The translations under genes and the position numbers were made by a program. From NCBI GenBank assembly GCA_040883315.1, contig JBFLKU010000021.1, forward strand, positions 1 through 48,678: a stretch of DNA of 48,678 nucleotides, read 5' to 3'. Numbering within the stretch: position 1 is the stretch's first letter; each line of letters starts with the position of its first letter. Positions 28,312-37,091 of this stretch are shown here, one piece after another. Below the pieces are notes generated by a model, which was not told the origin of the DNA, made no database searches, and saw nothing but the letters and a program-made list of their open reading frames with translations. This DNA is from JAFGUF01 sp040883315. Lineage in GTDB: Bacteria > Bacillota > Clostridia > Christensenellales > UMGS416.

Positions 28312-29268
28312 TTATGCTCCTAAAACCATTTTTGCTGCACCATATATGCCTGCCTCGTTCCCCAATTCTGCTATTTTAAATTCTGCTCCTTCGGAAGCGT
28401 GAAACGCATATTCTATATAGCTGCGTCTTATTGAGTTTATAAGTATATCGCCTGCCTTTGAGACGCCTCCGCCAATAATGAATATCTGTGGGTCACACAC
28501 ACACGATATATTTGCAAGCGCCATTCCCAGATATTTGCCTAATTCCGCCACCAGCTCCAGTGCAACTTTGTCGTTCTTTTTTGCACAGTCGAATATATCC
28601 TTTGCCTGCAAATCTAGTATCTCACTCAATAAAGTATCTAGATCGTCTGAATCCAGTTTGCTTTTCGCCAGTCTAACAATTCCAGTAGCAGATGCATATT
28701 GTTCCAAGCATCCTTTTTTCCCGCATCCGCAGAATTCAGTTTCGTTTCTCTTCATTTTAATGTGACCGATTTCGCCGCCTGCTCCATTGGTACCTGCCAC
28801 TACTTTTTCGTCGATGATTATTCCGCCGCCAACTCCAGTGCCAAGTGTAACCATAACTACATTTTTTCTGCCTCTGGCACTTCCCTGCCACATTTCGCCT
28901 AAGGCTGCTACGTTGGCATCATTTCCAACTTCTACTTGAAACCCTAGTTTCTCTTCAAGTATATCCTTAACAGGTGTAACTCCCCATCCCAGATTAACGC
29001 ATTTTAGCACTACGCCGCTGTCATTCACCGGCCCTGGCACGCCTATCCCTGCTCCAAGAATTTCATTTTTTTCGATTTGGTTCTTATAGATGCTTTCCAT
29101 AATTACTTTCTCTATTGTAGGCAAAATATTTATTCCATTGTTTTCTGTAGGTGTAGGCACTTCAAAAGAATCAATAATTTGGCCTTCTTTTTCAAAAAGA
29201 CCAAATTTAATAGCAGTGCCGCCTACATCTACTCCAAATATATATTTTGTAGTATTCATAGACATCAT
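28312..29268 (-). CDS. ROK family glucokinase
   Basis: This 318-aa ROK sugar kinase has VDVGGTAIKFG near the N-terminus (ATP site), GIGVPGPV, GNDANVAALGE with the catalytic Asp, GTGVGGGII, and the zinc-binding CGCGKKGCLEQ. It most likely phosphorylates glucose. Its ATG directly follows the stop of the flavoprotein gene, making it the last gene of the long catabolic operon. In that position it may handle the glucose released when glycosides are cleaved. A role in general glucose use is equally possible, since the ring-degrading steps do not need it. Confidence 0.85.
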   Translation of the reverse strand: MMSMNTTKYIFGVDVGGTAIKFGLFEKEGQIIDSFEVPTPTENNGINILPTIEKVIMESIYKNQIEKNEILGAGIGVPGPVNDSGVVLKCVNLGWGVTPVKDILEEKLGFQVEVGNDANVAALGEMWQGSARGRKNVVMVTLGTGVGGGIIIDEKVVAGTNGAGGEIGHIKMKRNETEFCGCGKKGCLEQYASATGIVRLAKSKLDSDDLDTLLSEILDLQAKDIFDCAKKNDKVALELVAELGKYLGMALANISCVCDPQIFIIGGGVSKAGDILINSIRRSYIEYAFHASEGAEFKIAELGNEAGIYGAAKMVLGA

Positions 29269-30225
29269 TTATTCACCATAACCTATGTATTTCTTTTTTA
29301 GCTCCTTCAGATTAGGAATCTGTCCCGGGCCAACAGCACGAGTTTTGATTTCTGTGGAATGCTCCCATTTTCCCGCATCTTTCAGCCTAGAGCGCTCTTG
29401 CTGCTCCTTTGAAAATTCAGTAATTAATACATCGTTTTCTATCTTCACTGTGCCTTCTATGCCGCATGTTGGGCATTCTACTTTTGTAGATTTCATGTCC
29501 ACTGTCAGCATATTTGTGTGGCAAACCGGACAGTTTCCTTCCTCTTCGCCACGCCATTTTATTCTTTCTTCCTCTGTTTTAGCAGATAATGCCTCCACTA
29601 TATGGTCGCCGACACTTCTCATTCTAGACATTTGTCTATCATTTCCCAGCACATGTTCATCTGCCATAGCTTGATGATATTCGTGTATGTCGACTACATC
29701 AATGCCCATTGACATTGTTATTTCATACATAGTAGGGAGCATAAAAGACAGCCAGTTTTTTGTCATCGCTCCGCCAACAGAAATAAGTGCACCCACTCTT
29801 TTTTTAAATGAGCGAACATCCGGAAGCTGGCTTTCATCTTTGCCTTGTTGAATTCCTTCATCATAAGCAGCCTGTCTGAAAGTCAAATCGTGAGATGGTC
29901 CTATTCTGTCACATACAGTTTTAAATCTGCCGGTAGGTGACAAAACATATGTTGGTGATGCTATAATTACAGCATCTGATTCCATCAACGCCTCATCCAG
30001 AATGTGAAAGTCATCATTTATTACACATTCGCCTCTTCCTCTTCCGCTCATTAGTCCTATTACGCAGGCAATGCAGCCTGTGCATATTCCTATGTCTAGT
30101 TCATCTACTCTGATAAACTTCACATTGTGCCCTGCTGCCTCACACTGCATCAATGCTTCCTTTACCATAATATCGCAATTGCTTAGCTTTCTTCCGAATG
30201 ATAAGCCTAGTACATTTTTTCCCAT
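29269..30225 (-). CDS. Iron-sulfur flavoprotein with C-terminal zinc-ribbon
   Basis: This protein of about 318 aa has a flavodoxin-like NADPH/FMN reductase domain with a phosphate loop SFGRKLSNCD. A cysteine cluster C48-x2-C51-x2-C54-x12-C67 is in the position where Methanosarcina-type iron-sulfur flavoproteins bind 4Fe-4S, though the last gap is longer than in those proteins. Near the C-terminus CPVCH and CPTCG form a rubredoxin- or zinc-ribbon-like site. It should move electrons; the partner is unknown. The ATG at 30225 has GAGGAG ahead; the frame to 30252 is longer but overlaps buk. Its place in the operon suggests a reductive step or redox balancing of phenolic compounds, which is inference. 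Confidence 0.75.
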   Translation of the reverse strand: MGKNVLGLSFGRKLSNCDIMVKEALMQCEAAGHNVKFIRVDELDIGICTGCIACVIGLMSGRGRGECVINDDFHILDEALMESDAVIIASPTYVLSPTGRFKTVCDRIGPSHDLTFRQAAYDEGIQQGKDESQLPDVRSFKKRVGALISVGGAMTKNWLSFMLPTMYEITMSMGIDVVDIHEYHQAMADEHVLGNDRQMSRMRSVGDHIVEALSAKTEEERIKWRGEEEGNCPVCHTNMLTVDMKSTKVECPTCGIEGTVKIENDVLITEFSKEQQERSRLKDAGKWEHSTEIKTRAVGPGQIPNLKELKKKYIGYGE

Positions 30226-30235
30226 TTTGTGCTCC

Positions 30236-31339
30236 TCAATATTTTTTGTCACCAGTCCATACAGGTATTCCCGTATAATCTTTTGCTGTTTCTATTCCAT
30301 CCAATACTCTAACAGCTCCTGCAGCCAAGGCTTCCATTTCAAATTCTCCTGCCATCACATTGACAGGGGCGATGAATGAAGTTCTCTCCTTGATGAAATT
30401 CGTAACATATTCACTCTTTGATATTCCACCAGTCAAAATTATTCCATCCACATTGCCTTTTAATACTGCTGCCATGCTTCCAATCGATTTTGAAACCTGA
30501 TATAGCATAGCATCTAAAATCAGTTTTGCATATTCATCGCCTGCATCAATTTTTCCCATTATCTCCAAAACATCTGCAGTATTTAGATGGTCTACGAGTC
30601 CACCCGTCTTCACCAGCTTAGCCAGCATATCCTCTTTTCCCAAGCCCTCACTGTAGCACATCTCAATAATGCGCCTTGCTGGAACAGAACCAGACCTTGT
30701 AGGTGCCATTGGTCCTTCTCCGTTGATAGCATCGGTAGAGTCAATCATCTTGCCCTTGCAATGGGCTGTTATGGATACCCCTCCGCCTAGGTGAGCAATG
30801 ATTAGATTAACTTCGTTATATTTTTTATTGTTTTTATCAGCAAAACGTATTCCTATTTCCTTCTGATTAAGAGCATGTACTCTAGATTCTCTGTAAACGC
30901 CTTTTAGTCCGGTTATTCGTGCGATTTCATCAAATTCATCCACATCTGGTGGATTTACCACCAGCGCAATGCCTCCAAATTCACGGCTAAGGGCATCTGA
31001 AATCTGGCTTCCCAAAGTCGCTGGATGTTTTGCTGTCAGGCATGCTCTTGCATGCTCCAGCAGCTTCTCATTTATTTTATATACTCCGCCCTCAAGAGGC
31101 ATCAGCCCGCCGCCACGGCCTACAAATGCTGCAGTGTTGTCTAGTGTCAGCTCTTTTTCTGCAAGTATTTGTTTTATAGTTTCCATTCTATATGGCATTT
31201 GGTCTTTTATCTCTGGAAAGGCTTTCAGCTCTTTCGCATCATGCGTTACATTCTCTGAAAATATGCATTTGTTATCCTCAAACAGTGCAATCTTTGTAGA
31301 TGTAGATCCCGGGTTTACTGCAAATATTTTTCTGCCCAC
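30236..31339 (-). CDS. buk: Butyrate kinase
   Basis: This 367-aa acetokinase-family protein begins MGRKIFAVNPGSTSTKIA, typical of butyrate kinase. It also has AFVGRGGG, LTAKHPATLGSQ, LIIAHLGGG and GIILTGGISKS. It makes ATP from butyryl-phosphate (or, less efficiently, other acyl phosphates). The start is GTG with AGGAGG 5 nt ahead, located inside the end of the preceding phosphotransacetylase gene. It is in series with the acetyl/butyryl phosphotransferase at 31341, so the two give substrate-level phosphorylation at the end of the pathway. Confidence 0.92.
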   Translation of the reverse strand: MGRKIFAVNPGSTSTKIALFEDNKCIFSENVTHDAKELKAFPEIKDQMPYRMETIKQILAEKELTLDNTAAFVGRGGGLMPLEGGVYKINEKLLEHARACLTAKHPATLGSQISDALSREFGGIALVVNPPDVDEFDEIARITGLKGVYRESRVHALNQKEIGIRFADKNNKKYNEVNLIIAHLGGGVSITAHCKGKMIDSTDAINGEGPMAPTRSGSVPARRIIEMCYSEGLGKEDMLAKLVKTGGLVDHLNTADVLEIMGKIDAGDEYAKLILDAMLYQVSKSIGSMAAVLKGNVDGIILTGGISKSEYVTNFIKERTSFIAPVNVMAGEFEMEALAAGAVRVLDGIETAKDYTGIPVWTGDKKY

Positions 31340-31340
31340 A

Positions 31341-32333
31341 TTATCCTCCTATTCTTGCTACCAGCATAGTCAGGTTTCCCACTATCTCTTCAACCGGTGC
31401 ACTTCTGGAGAAGTCTGTTACAGGCTTTTTGAAGCCTTGAAGCATTGGTCCGTGTGCATTAACTCCGCCAAATATCTGTATCAGTTTCACGCCGATATTT
31501 CCTGCATTCAAGTCTGGAAATACCAAAATATTTGCATTGCCCGCCACTTTGCTCTCACGCTTCATCTTTTTTTCTGCTACTTTCTGAATAATAGCAGTAT
31601 CTAGCTGAAATTCACCATCTATTAACAAATCTGGTCTTTTTTCGTTAGCAATTTTTACAGCATTTACTACCTTTTCAACTATTTCATGCTCTCCGCTGCC
31701 ATCAGATGAAAAAGACAGCATAGCGGCTTTAGGCTCATCACCAATAAGTGATTTATAAGTAATAGATGAAGCTATTGCAATGTCTGCCAGCTCTTCACTA
31801 GTTGGGTTCATGCATACTGCGCAGTCTGTCAGCCCCAAATAAAATATGTCTTTTCCAAGGAAATCCGTTATTTCTGTAATACCAATGCTGGATATTGTTT
31901 CAACACCCTCGCTCATTCCTATGTACATCTGGCTAGCCATTATCACCTCACCAGTGGTGTGCGAAATGCCTGCAGCCAAGCTGTCTGCAAATCCTATGCT
32001 CACTCTTGCGGCAGCAAAATTCAGAGGGTTTTTCAGCTTTCTATAAAGCGATTTTTCCGAATACATATCACTTTGTCTCAGGTATGCAGCCACTGTATCG
32101 TCCATTATATTTTGATCTTCATGGTCAACAAATTTGATTTTCGAAATATCTATATTCAGCTTATCAGCCACTGCTTTTGTATCCTGCATTTTGCCCACAA
32201 ATATAGGCTGAGCTATCTCTAAATCCAAAAGTTTTGCTGCAGCTTTTATTATTTTTTCATCAGTTGACTCAGGGAAAATAATAGTTTTCTTGCTTCCTTT
32301 TAGTCTTTTCTGTAAATCTGTAATTAAACTCAT
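31341..32333 (-). CDS. Phosphate acetyl/butyryltransferase (Pta family)
   Basis: This 330-aa protein follows the short Pta pattern without the extra N-terminal domain. It starts KKTIIFPESTDEKIIKAA, then has GFADSLAAGISHTTGEV, AMLSFSSDGSG and ANILVFPDLNAGNIGVKLIQ near the C-terminus. It converts an acyl-CoA and phosphate to acyl phosphate. By sequence style it looks closer to acetyl-specific Pta than to Ptb, yet it is paired with butyrate kinase, so the acyl group used is uncertain. AAAGGAAAG precedes the ATG. A 2-nt gap separates it from buk. Confidence 0.87.
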   Translation of the reverse strand: MSLITDLQKRLKGSKKTIIFPESTDEKIIKAAAKLLDLEIAQPIFVGKMQDTKAVADKLNIDISKIKFVDHEDQNIMDDTVAAYLRQSDMYSEKSLYRKLKNPLNFAAARVSIGFADSLAAGISHTTGEVIMASQMYIGMSEGVETISSIGITEITDFLGKDIFYLGLTDCAVCMNPTSEELADIAIASSITYKSLIGDEPKAAMLSFSSDGSGEHEIVEKVVNAVKIANEKRPDLLIDGEFQLDTAIIQKVAEKKMKRESKVAGNANILVFPDLNAGNIGVKLIQIFGGVNAHGPMLQGFKKPVTDFSRSAPVEEIVGNLTMLVARIGG

Positions 32334-32395
32334 AATCTTTCCTTTCAGGTTTACTAGTATTCACTATAGTAATTTTTCTTCTTTATATCAAATTA

Positions 32396-33061
32396 TTAAG
32401 CGGATTTTTTTCTTTTTGCAACGGTCAAAATTACACCAAGTGCAATAGATAAAGCCGCTGCAAATAGAATTCTATATTCAGTAGGTATCAAGAATGTTAT
32501 AGTAAGTGCTGGTACCCAGAAAATTGGAATAGTCTTGCCAACTATAAATCTTATAAACTCTACCCAGTCTATCGATCTTACAGCATCCATAATAGACATC
32601 TTCTTTTTGTCTGCTGCTGCTTCTATTTTTGCGTCAGAGATGCGATGCACTGCCATAAATATAGGACCAAATGCACAGTTTGCCACAATACTTGTATAGA
32701 ATGCAGTTAATAATGTTCCTACATATCCTGCAGCAATCGGAATCAGGCCTTTGTCAATCATAGCCTGCACACCGAATGGGAACAATGTGAACATAAATGT
32801 AATCACAACACCTATTATTCCCCAGAAAAAAGCTTTGGGTACAAATCCTTTTGTCTTTTTCCATTCCCCTATTGCTATACGCTGTGCCAGCAGCTCACCC
32901 ATTGATGCAAGAATAAAATACTTTATAAATCCAGCTATAAATGGATGGTTTCCAATAAACGCCATGCTCACTTCCTTAGTTTGAGGAATTACAAATATTG
33001 AAAAAAATGCTGCTGCTGCCAATAACCATACCAAATCACCTAATCTAAATTTTATTTTCAT
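32396..33061 (-). CDS. Six-helix membrane protein of unknown function (Mpv17-like C-terminus)
   Basis: This 221-aa protein has about six hydrophobic helices. The last third, FWVPALTITFLIPTEYRI, recalls the conserved C-terminal motif of the Mpv17/PMP22 family, but I would not call that firmly by eye. It lies between the BKACE lyase gene and the phosphotransacetylase gene, in the same orientation and with short gaps. GGAG precedes the ATG. It could be a permease for a pathway compound or an acidic product; there is no direct evidence for a substrate. Confidence 0.6.
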   Translation of the reverse strand: MKIKFRLGDLVWLLAAAAFFSIFVIPQTKEVSMAFIGNHPFIAGFIKYFILASMGELLAQRIAIGEWKKTKGFVPKAFFWGIIGVVITFMFTLFPFGVQAMIDKGLIPIAAGYVGTLLTAFYTSIVANCAFGPIFMAVHRISDAKIEAAADKKKMSIMDAVRSIDWVEFIRFIVGKTIPIFWVPALTITFLIPTEYRILFAAALSIALGVILTVAKRKKSA

Positions 33062-33120
33062 TTTTCACTCCATAAATACTTATTATTTTCTATTTTTCGC
33101 TAATTTTTCATATTAGCTTT

Positions 33121-33969
33121 TCATTTACTCAGTCCTAATATTTCTCTAGCCTCATTAGGCGTTGCAACCTCACAATTGTACTCTTCAATTATGCGTCTTG
33201 CTCTTGCTACAAATTGCATGTTGCTTGTTGCCAGTTCTCCTTTTTTATACAGTACATTGTCTTCCATTCCAACTCGTATATTTCCACCCATAGCAATCGC
33301 TGCATACATAATCTCCATTGCACCTCTGCCCACTCCAAATGCCGACCACGTGCTGCCCGGACACAATTCTTCCATTGTGTCTTTCATAAATACCAAATTC
33401 TTTGTAGTTGCACCTATTCCCCCTGGCACACCCATGCAAAATTGCATATGCAAAGGGCCTTTAAGAACACCCTGCTTCAGATAATAAGCTGCATTATATA
33501 CCATTCCTGGGTCGAATACTTCTACTTCCGGCTTAACTCCTTTTTCCTGCATCATAGCACCGAGCTTTTCCAAAAACTTTGGATTGTTTTCAAATACAGC
33601 ACTGTGTGCCCAGTTCATTGTTCCGCAGTCATATGAAGCCATTTCTGGTACCAGCTCATAAAAAGGACGAACTCTATCTTCTTCTTTCAGGTTCACGCCA
33701 CCGCTGGTTGTCAGGTTCAGAATAATGTTACAGTCTTTTTTAGCTCTCACCAAATTAACTGTCTCTTCGAACTTTTCAAATATCATTGCAGCATTGCCTT
33801 CATCATCCCTGCAATGGATATGTGCAATGGCTGCTCCTTCCTTCCAGCAGTTGTATATTTCCTCAGCTATTTCACTAGGCTCAATCGGCACATACGGCGT
33901 CCTGTCCTTTGTAGGCCATGCACCCGTTGTAGCCACCGTAATAATCCTCTTATTTGTTAAATCAGCCAT
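33121..33969 (-). CDS. BKACE-family beta-keto acid cleavage enzyme; probable triacetate acetoacetate-lyase
   Basis: This 282-aa zinc-dependent lyase has HIH (H50, H52) and E236 in GMEDN as metal ligands, with NLTTSGG and GVPGGIGA in between. BKACE enzymes condense a beta-keto acid with acetyl-CoA and split it to acetoacetate plus a new acyl-CoA. At the position where the lysine-fermentation enzyme Kce has Glu to bind an amine, this protein has W18, so an amino substrate is unlikely. Neighbours supply a ring reductase, ring hydrolase and hydroxyacid dehydrogenase, which fits cleavage of triacetate (3,5-dioxohexanoate) to acetoacetyl-CoA plus acetoacetate. GAGGA precedes the ATG. Confidence 0.83.
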   Translation of the reverse strand: MADLTNKRIITVATTGAWPTKDRTPYVPIEPSEIAEEIYNCWKEGAAIAHIHCRDDEGNAAMIFEKFEETVNLVRAKKDCNIILNLTTSGGVNLKEEDRVRPFYELVPEMASYDCGTMNWAHSAVFENNPKFLEKLGAMMQEKGVKPEVEVFDPGMVYNAAYYLKQGVLKGPLHMQFCMGVPGGIGATTKNLVFMKDTMEELCPGSTWSAFGVGRGAMEIMYAAIAMGGNIRVGMEDNVLYKKGELATSNMQFVARARRIIEEYNCEVATPNEAREILGLSK

Positions 33970-33996
33970 AAATATCTTCCTCTACTATTTCATTTC

Positions 33997-35184
33997 TCAG
34001 TTTATGCCCTCTAGTACAATCGCTGCACCCATTCCACCGCCAATGCATAGAGTGGCCAGCCCATATCGGGACTTTCTCTTCATCATTTCGTATATCAACG
34101 TTGTGGTTATGCGTGCTCCAGATGCACCAATTGGATGACCTAAAGCAATTGCTCCGCCGTTTACATTCACTTTTTCAAAATCAAATTCCAAATCCCTAGC
34201 AACAGCCAAAGACTGTGCCGCAAATGCTTCATTAGCTTCTATAATGTCTAAATCGTCAACTTTTAAATTCGCTCTTTCCAAGGCTTTCTTTGTGGCAGGT
34301 ACTGGACCGTATCCCATGATGTCTGGGTTTACTCCTGCAGTTGCATATGAAACGATTTTAGCAATCGGCTTAACATTCAGCTCATTTGCCTTTTCCTCAG
34401 ACATCACTATCAGCATTGCTGCACCGTCGTTTATTCCCGATGCGTTGCCTGCTGTTACTGTTCCGTTTTCCTTTTTGAATGCCGGTCTCAGCTTGCCAAG
34501 CGTTTCAACGGTAGTGCCGAACCTTGGAAATTCATCCGTGTCAAATACTATTGGATCGCCTTTTCTCTGCGGTATAGAGACAGGAGCTATTTCCTCTTTT
34601 AGTCTTCCGCTCTTTATGGCGTCTTCTGCCTTGTTTTGACTTTTTGCAGCAAATTCATCCTGCTGCTCTCTTGTAATATTCCATTTTTCAGCAATATTTT
34701 CTGCTGTAATGCCCATATGATAGTTATTGAATGCATCCCAAAGTCCATCCATTATCATAGTGTCAACCATTGAACCATCGCCCATCTTTTGCCCCCATCG
34801 TGCACTGTTCAAAACATATGGAGCATTGCTCATGCTCTCTGTTCCACCACATAGCACCACATCCGAGTCGCCGGATGCTATAGACTGGGCTGCTAAGATT
34901 ATAGATTTTAATCCGGAGCCGCAAACCATGTTTAATGTTATTGCACTGGTAGTTTCGGGCAATCCAGTTTTTATAGCTACCTGTCTAGCTATGTTTTGGC
35001 CAAGACCTGCTGACAAAACATTTCCTATTATTGCTTCATCAATGTCTTTTGCGTCAATATTTGCTCTTTTTATTGCTTCCTTTGCTGCAATTACTCCCAA
35101 ATCAACTGCAGATATACCGCCAAGACTGCCACCGAAGCTTCCGATGGCAGTTCTAGCAGCGGAAGCTATTACTATGTTTTTCAT
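33997..35184 (-). CDS. Acetyl-CoA acetyltransferase (thiolase)
   Basis: This thiolase of about 395 aa has catalytic C88 in NMVCGSG. It also has GGTESMS, the active-site NEAFA, GGAIALGHPIGASG with the catalytic His, and CIGGGMG with the second Cys near the C-terminus. It cleaves acetoacetyl-CoA to two acetyl-CoA (or the reverse). The ATG at 35184 has GAGTGAGG upstream; the frame to 35196 would use GTG and is less supported. In this operon its degradative direction would use acetoacetyl-CoA from the BKACE lyase and the CoA-transferase. Confidence 0.92.
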   Translation of the reverse strand: MKNIVIASAARTAIGSFGGSLGGISAVDLGVIAAKEAIKRANIDAKDIDEAIIGNVLSAGLGQNIARQVAIKTGLPETTSAITLNMVCGSGLKSIILAAQSIASGDSDVVLCGGTESMSNAPYVLNSARWGQKMGDGSMVDTMIMDGLWDAFNNYHMGITAENIAEKWNITREQQDEFAAKSQNKAEDAIKSGRLKEEIAPVSIPQRKGDPIVFDTDEFPRFGTTVETLGKLRPAFKKENGTVTAGNASGINDGAAMLIVMSEEKANELNVKPIAKIVSYATAGVNPDIMGYGPVPATKKALERANLKVDDLDIIEANEAFAAQSLAVARDLEFDFEKVNVNGGAIALGHPIGASGARITTTLIYEMMKRKSRYGLATLCIGGGMGAAIVLEGIN

Positions 35185-35214
35185 ATCTAGCCTCACTCAA
35201 GTTTTGTTATTTCC

Positions 35215-36150
35215 TTAATATCCACCGTATGGATATACTCTATCCGGAACATCATTTATATCATCTTCATCAATTTCTGCTACACAGCGAACCATAGATC
35301 CGTCGCCTAGATACCAGCGTAATGGGAAGCAGAAAAATCTAAAACGCTTGCCAACTACTTTTTCTAGGTTTCCGCCTAGGTTTTCTACGCCTACTATGCC
35401 GTGTCCCAGCATTTGCTTGTGGCATGGCTCCCATGTGCCCCAGCAGCCAATAGCTTCTAGGTCGCCGAATTTTTCATCATATGCTTCTTTTCCGTGAAGC
35501 TTGATATACAGCTCTCTGTCGAACTCTGCATATGCTTCCTCACCGAATTGATCTATGTATTCTTCGCATATAGTTTTGCCTGTATTTCCAATCAGGTTCA
35601 TCTTAGTCATTCCATTGTTGCCCATTGCTGTATGCAGCGGATGATCTAGTGCCTGGCTATCCATAGCCACACATTTTACCTTATGTTTTACAAACCATTT
35701 TCCTGCTTCTACGCCTGTTCCGCATGAATAATGGTAGTATTCCTTTGAATCATCAAACTGCAAATGCATACCGGTTCGCAGGCATACTATCATGCCTTCT
35801 AGCTCTTCTGGTTTGATGTTTGCACGCTTGCACGCATCTTCCAAATGCTCAGGCAATATCAAGCCCCAGCGACCAATTTTAACATCCAAGCATATTGCAT
35901 CGCCTGTATATGCATCCACTGGCATCTCATGTGTATAGCGAGCTCTTTTGCCATTGAATTCTCTCTCCATAACGTGTCGAGGTGCATCAGCATGTGTGCC
36001 TGTATGCATAGTGCATTTTATACTTTGTGTCAGCACTCCTCCTTTTGCCATAGTATGTGCATTATCAATCTCCGGCTTGCTAAAATATGGCCAGCGTGGA
36101 ATCTCTGCACTAAAAGGATGTGTTAAATCCACAAATACTTTTTTACCCAT
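35215..36150 (-). CDS. Cyclase-family metal hydrolase; probable dihydrophloroglucinol cyclohydrolase
   Basis: This 311-aa protein belongs to the cyclase/kynurenine-formamidase superfamily (PF04199-type). The metal motif is H49-x-G-T-H53-x-D55-A-P-x-H59, and MGNNGMTKMN follows later. Family members hydrolyse amides, lactones or C-C bonds activated by carbonyls. The anaerobic phloroglucinol pathway uses a member of this family to open the dihydrophloroglucinol ring to 3-hydroxy-5-oxohexanoate; position between a reductase, a hydroxyacid dehydrogenase and a BKACE enzyme makes that the best reading. Its ATG overlaps the end of the dehydrogenase gene by 8 nt with GGAGGAAG upstream. Confidence 0.78.
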   Translation of the reverse strand: MGKKVFVDLTHPFSAEIPRWPYFSKPEIDNAHTMAKGGVLTQSIKCTMHTGTHADAPRHVMEREFNGKRARYTHEMPVDAYTGDAICLDVKIGRWGLILPEHLEDACKRANIKPEELEGMIVCLRTGMHLQFDDSKEYYHYSCGTGVEAGKWFVKHKVKCVAMDSQALDHPLHTAMGNNGMTKMNLIGNTGKTICEEYIDQFGEEAYAEFDRELYIKLHGKEAYDEKFGDLEAIGCWGTWEPCHKQMLGHGIVGVENLGGNLEKVVGKRFRFFCFPLRWYLGDGSMVRCVAEIDEDDINDVPDRVYPYGGY

Positions 36151-37090
36151 TGTTTGCTTCCTCCAACTTTCTATTGGTCATTTCAATTAAATAATCAACC
36201 AAATCTTCTTTTTGTTTTTTAATTTCTTCTTCGCTGCGTTCAAAAAATCCTTTTCCTGTCTTGTATCCGTTGTCTCCTTTTGCCATCATTTCTTTAAGCA
36301 AAGGTGAAGGCTTGTGAGAATCCTCCAGATACGGCAGGATATAATTATGTATGTTATAGGTTAGCTCAAGGCTGACCATATCGGCATTTTCCAAAGGCGG
36401 CAGCTGCGGCAACCGCAGACCAAAGCTATTTTTCACTGCAATATCAACAGTCTCTGCATCAGCTATTCCGTTCTCAACAATAGAAATGGCTTCTCTCCAA
36501 AGAGCGTGCTGCATCCTGTTGGCAATAAATCCCGGAACATCCTTCTTGCACAAAACCGCCTTTTTTCCAGCCTTTTTCAGAATGTCCATCACATAGTCCA
36601 CTGCATCATCTTTAGTCTCTTCAGTCTTTATTACTTCAACCAGTGGGATTAGAAAAGCTGGATTCCAGAAATGCGTTCCCATAAATCTTTGTTTATGCTT
36701 TAAGTCTTTGCTTATTTCCGTAGGGCTCATAACGGATGTATTAGTACAGAATATGCAATCTTCGCTGCACATATCTTCTAGCTCTTTAAAAGTATCCTGT
36801 TTTAGCTTCATGTCCTCGAATACACATTCAATCACTAATACAGCCTCGCTAATTCCCTTTTCAGATTTATCAGTTGTAAAATGTATTCTGCTCATTCTAT
36901 CGTCTATTTCTTTTTCAGATAAGACTCCCTTTTTCGCCAACTGCATGAAATTATCACGTATAGGGCTTAAAACATCACTGTCCACAACATCAAACAAGAC
37001 TATTTCATAGTCGCTAAGTGCTGACATCACCATAGCAATCCCTTTGCCCATCATTCCAGCACCATATACTAGAATCGTATCTTTTTTCAT
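36143..37090 (-). CDS. 3-hydroxyacyl-CoA dehydrogenase-like enzyme; probable 3-hydroxy-5-oxohexanoate dehydrogenase
   Basis: This protein of about 315 aa has an N-terminal NAD site GAGMMGKG (10-17), then S119, H140 in THFWNP and E152, the 3HCDH catalytic set. The C-terminal domain has LPPLENADMV. Length and domains match the single-fold 3HCDH family, some of whose members oxidise free hydroxy acids (carnitine, gulonate) rather than CoA esters. Here it lies between the reductase and the ring hydrolase, so oxidation of 3-hydroxy-5-oxohexanoate to triacetate with NAD+ is proposed. The ATG at 37090 starts 1 nt after the SDR stop; a longer TTG frame to 37117 is not favoured. Confidence 0.78.
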   Translation of the reverse strand: MKKDTILVYGAGMMGKGIAMVMSALSDYEIVLFDVVDSDVLSPIRDNFMQLAKKGVLSEKEIDDRMSRIHFTTDKSEKGISEAVLVIECVFEDMKLKQDTFKELEDMCSEDCIFCTNTSVMSPTEISKDLKHKQRFMGTHFWNPAFLIPLVEVIKTEETKDDAVDYVMDILKKAGKKAVLCKKDVPGFIANRMQHALWREAISIVENGIADAETVDIAVKNSFGLRLPQLPPLENADMVSLELTYNIHNYILPYLEDSHKPSPLLKEMMAKGDNGYKTGKGFFERSEEEIKKQKEDLVDYLIEMTNRKLEEANNG

Positions 37091-37091
37091 G

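Noticed and set aside
33062..33120. Hairpin GCTAAT / ATTAGC between the membrane-protein and BKACE genes
   Set aside because: Six AT-rich base pairs with no T-tract in the direction of transcription; unlikely to be functional.
33997..37090. Butyrate synthesis from acetyl-CoA (thiolase plus 3-hydroxybutyryl-CoA dehydrogenase)
   Set aside because: Crotonase, butyryl-CoA dehydrogenase and Etf genes are missing; the 3HCDH-like protein has a C-terminal motif unlike classic Hbd and is linked to a ring hydrolase and BKACE lyase.
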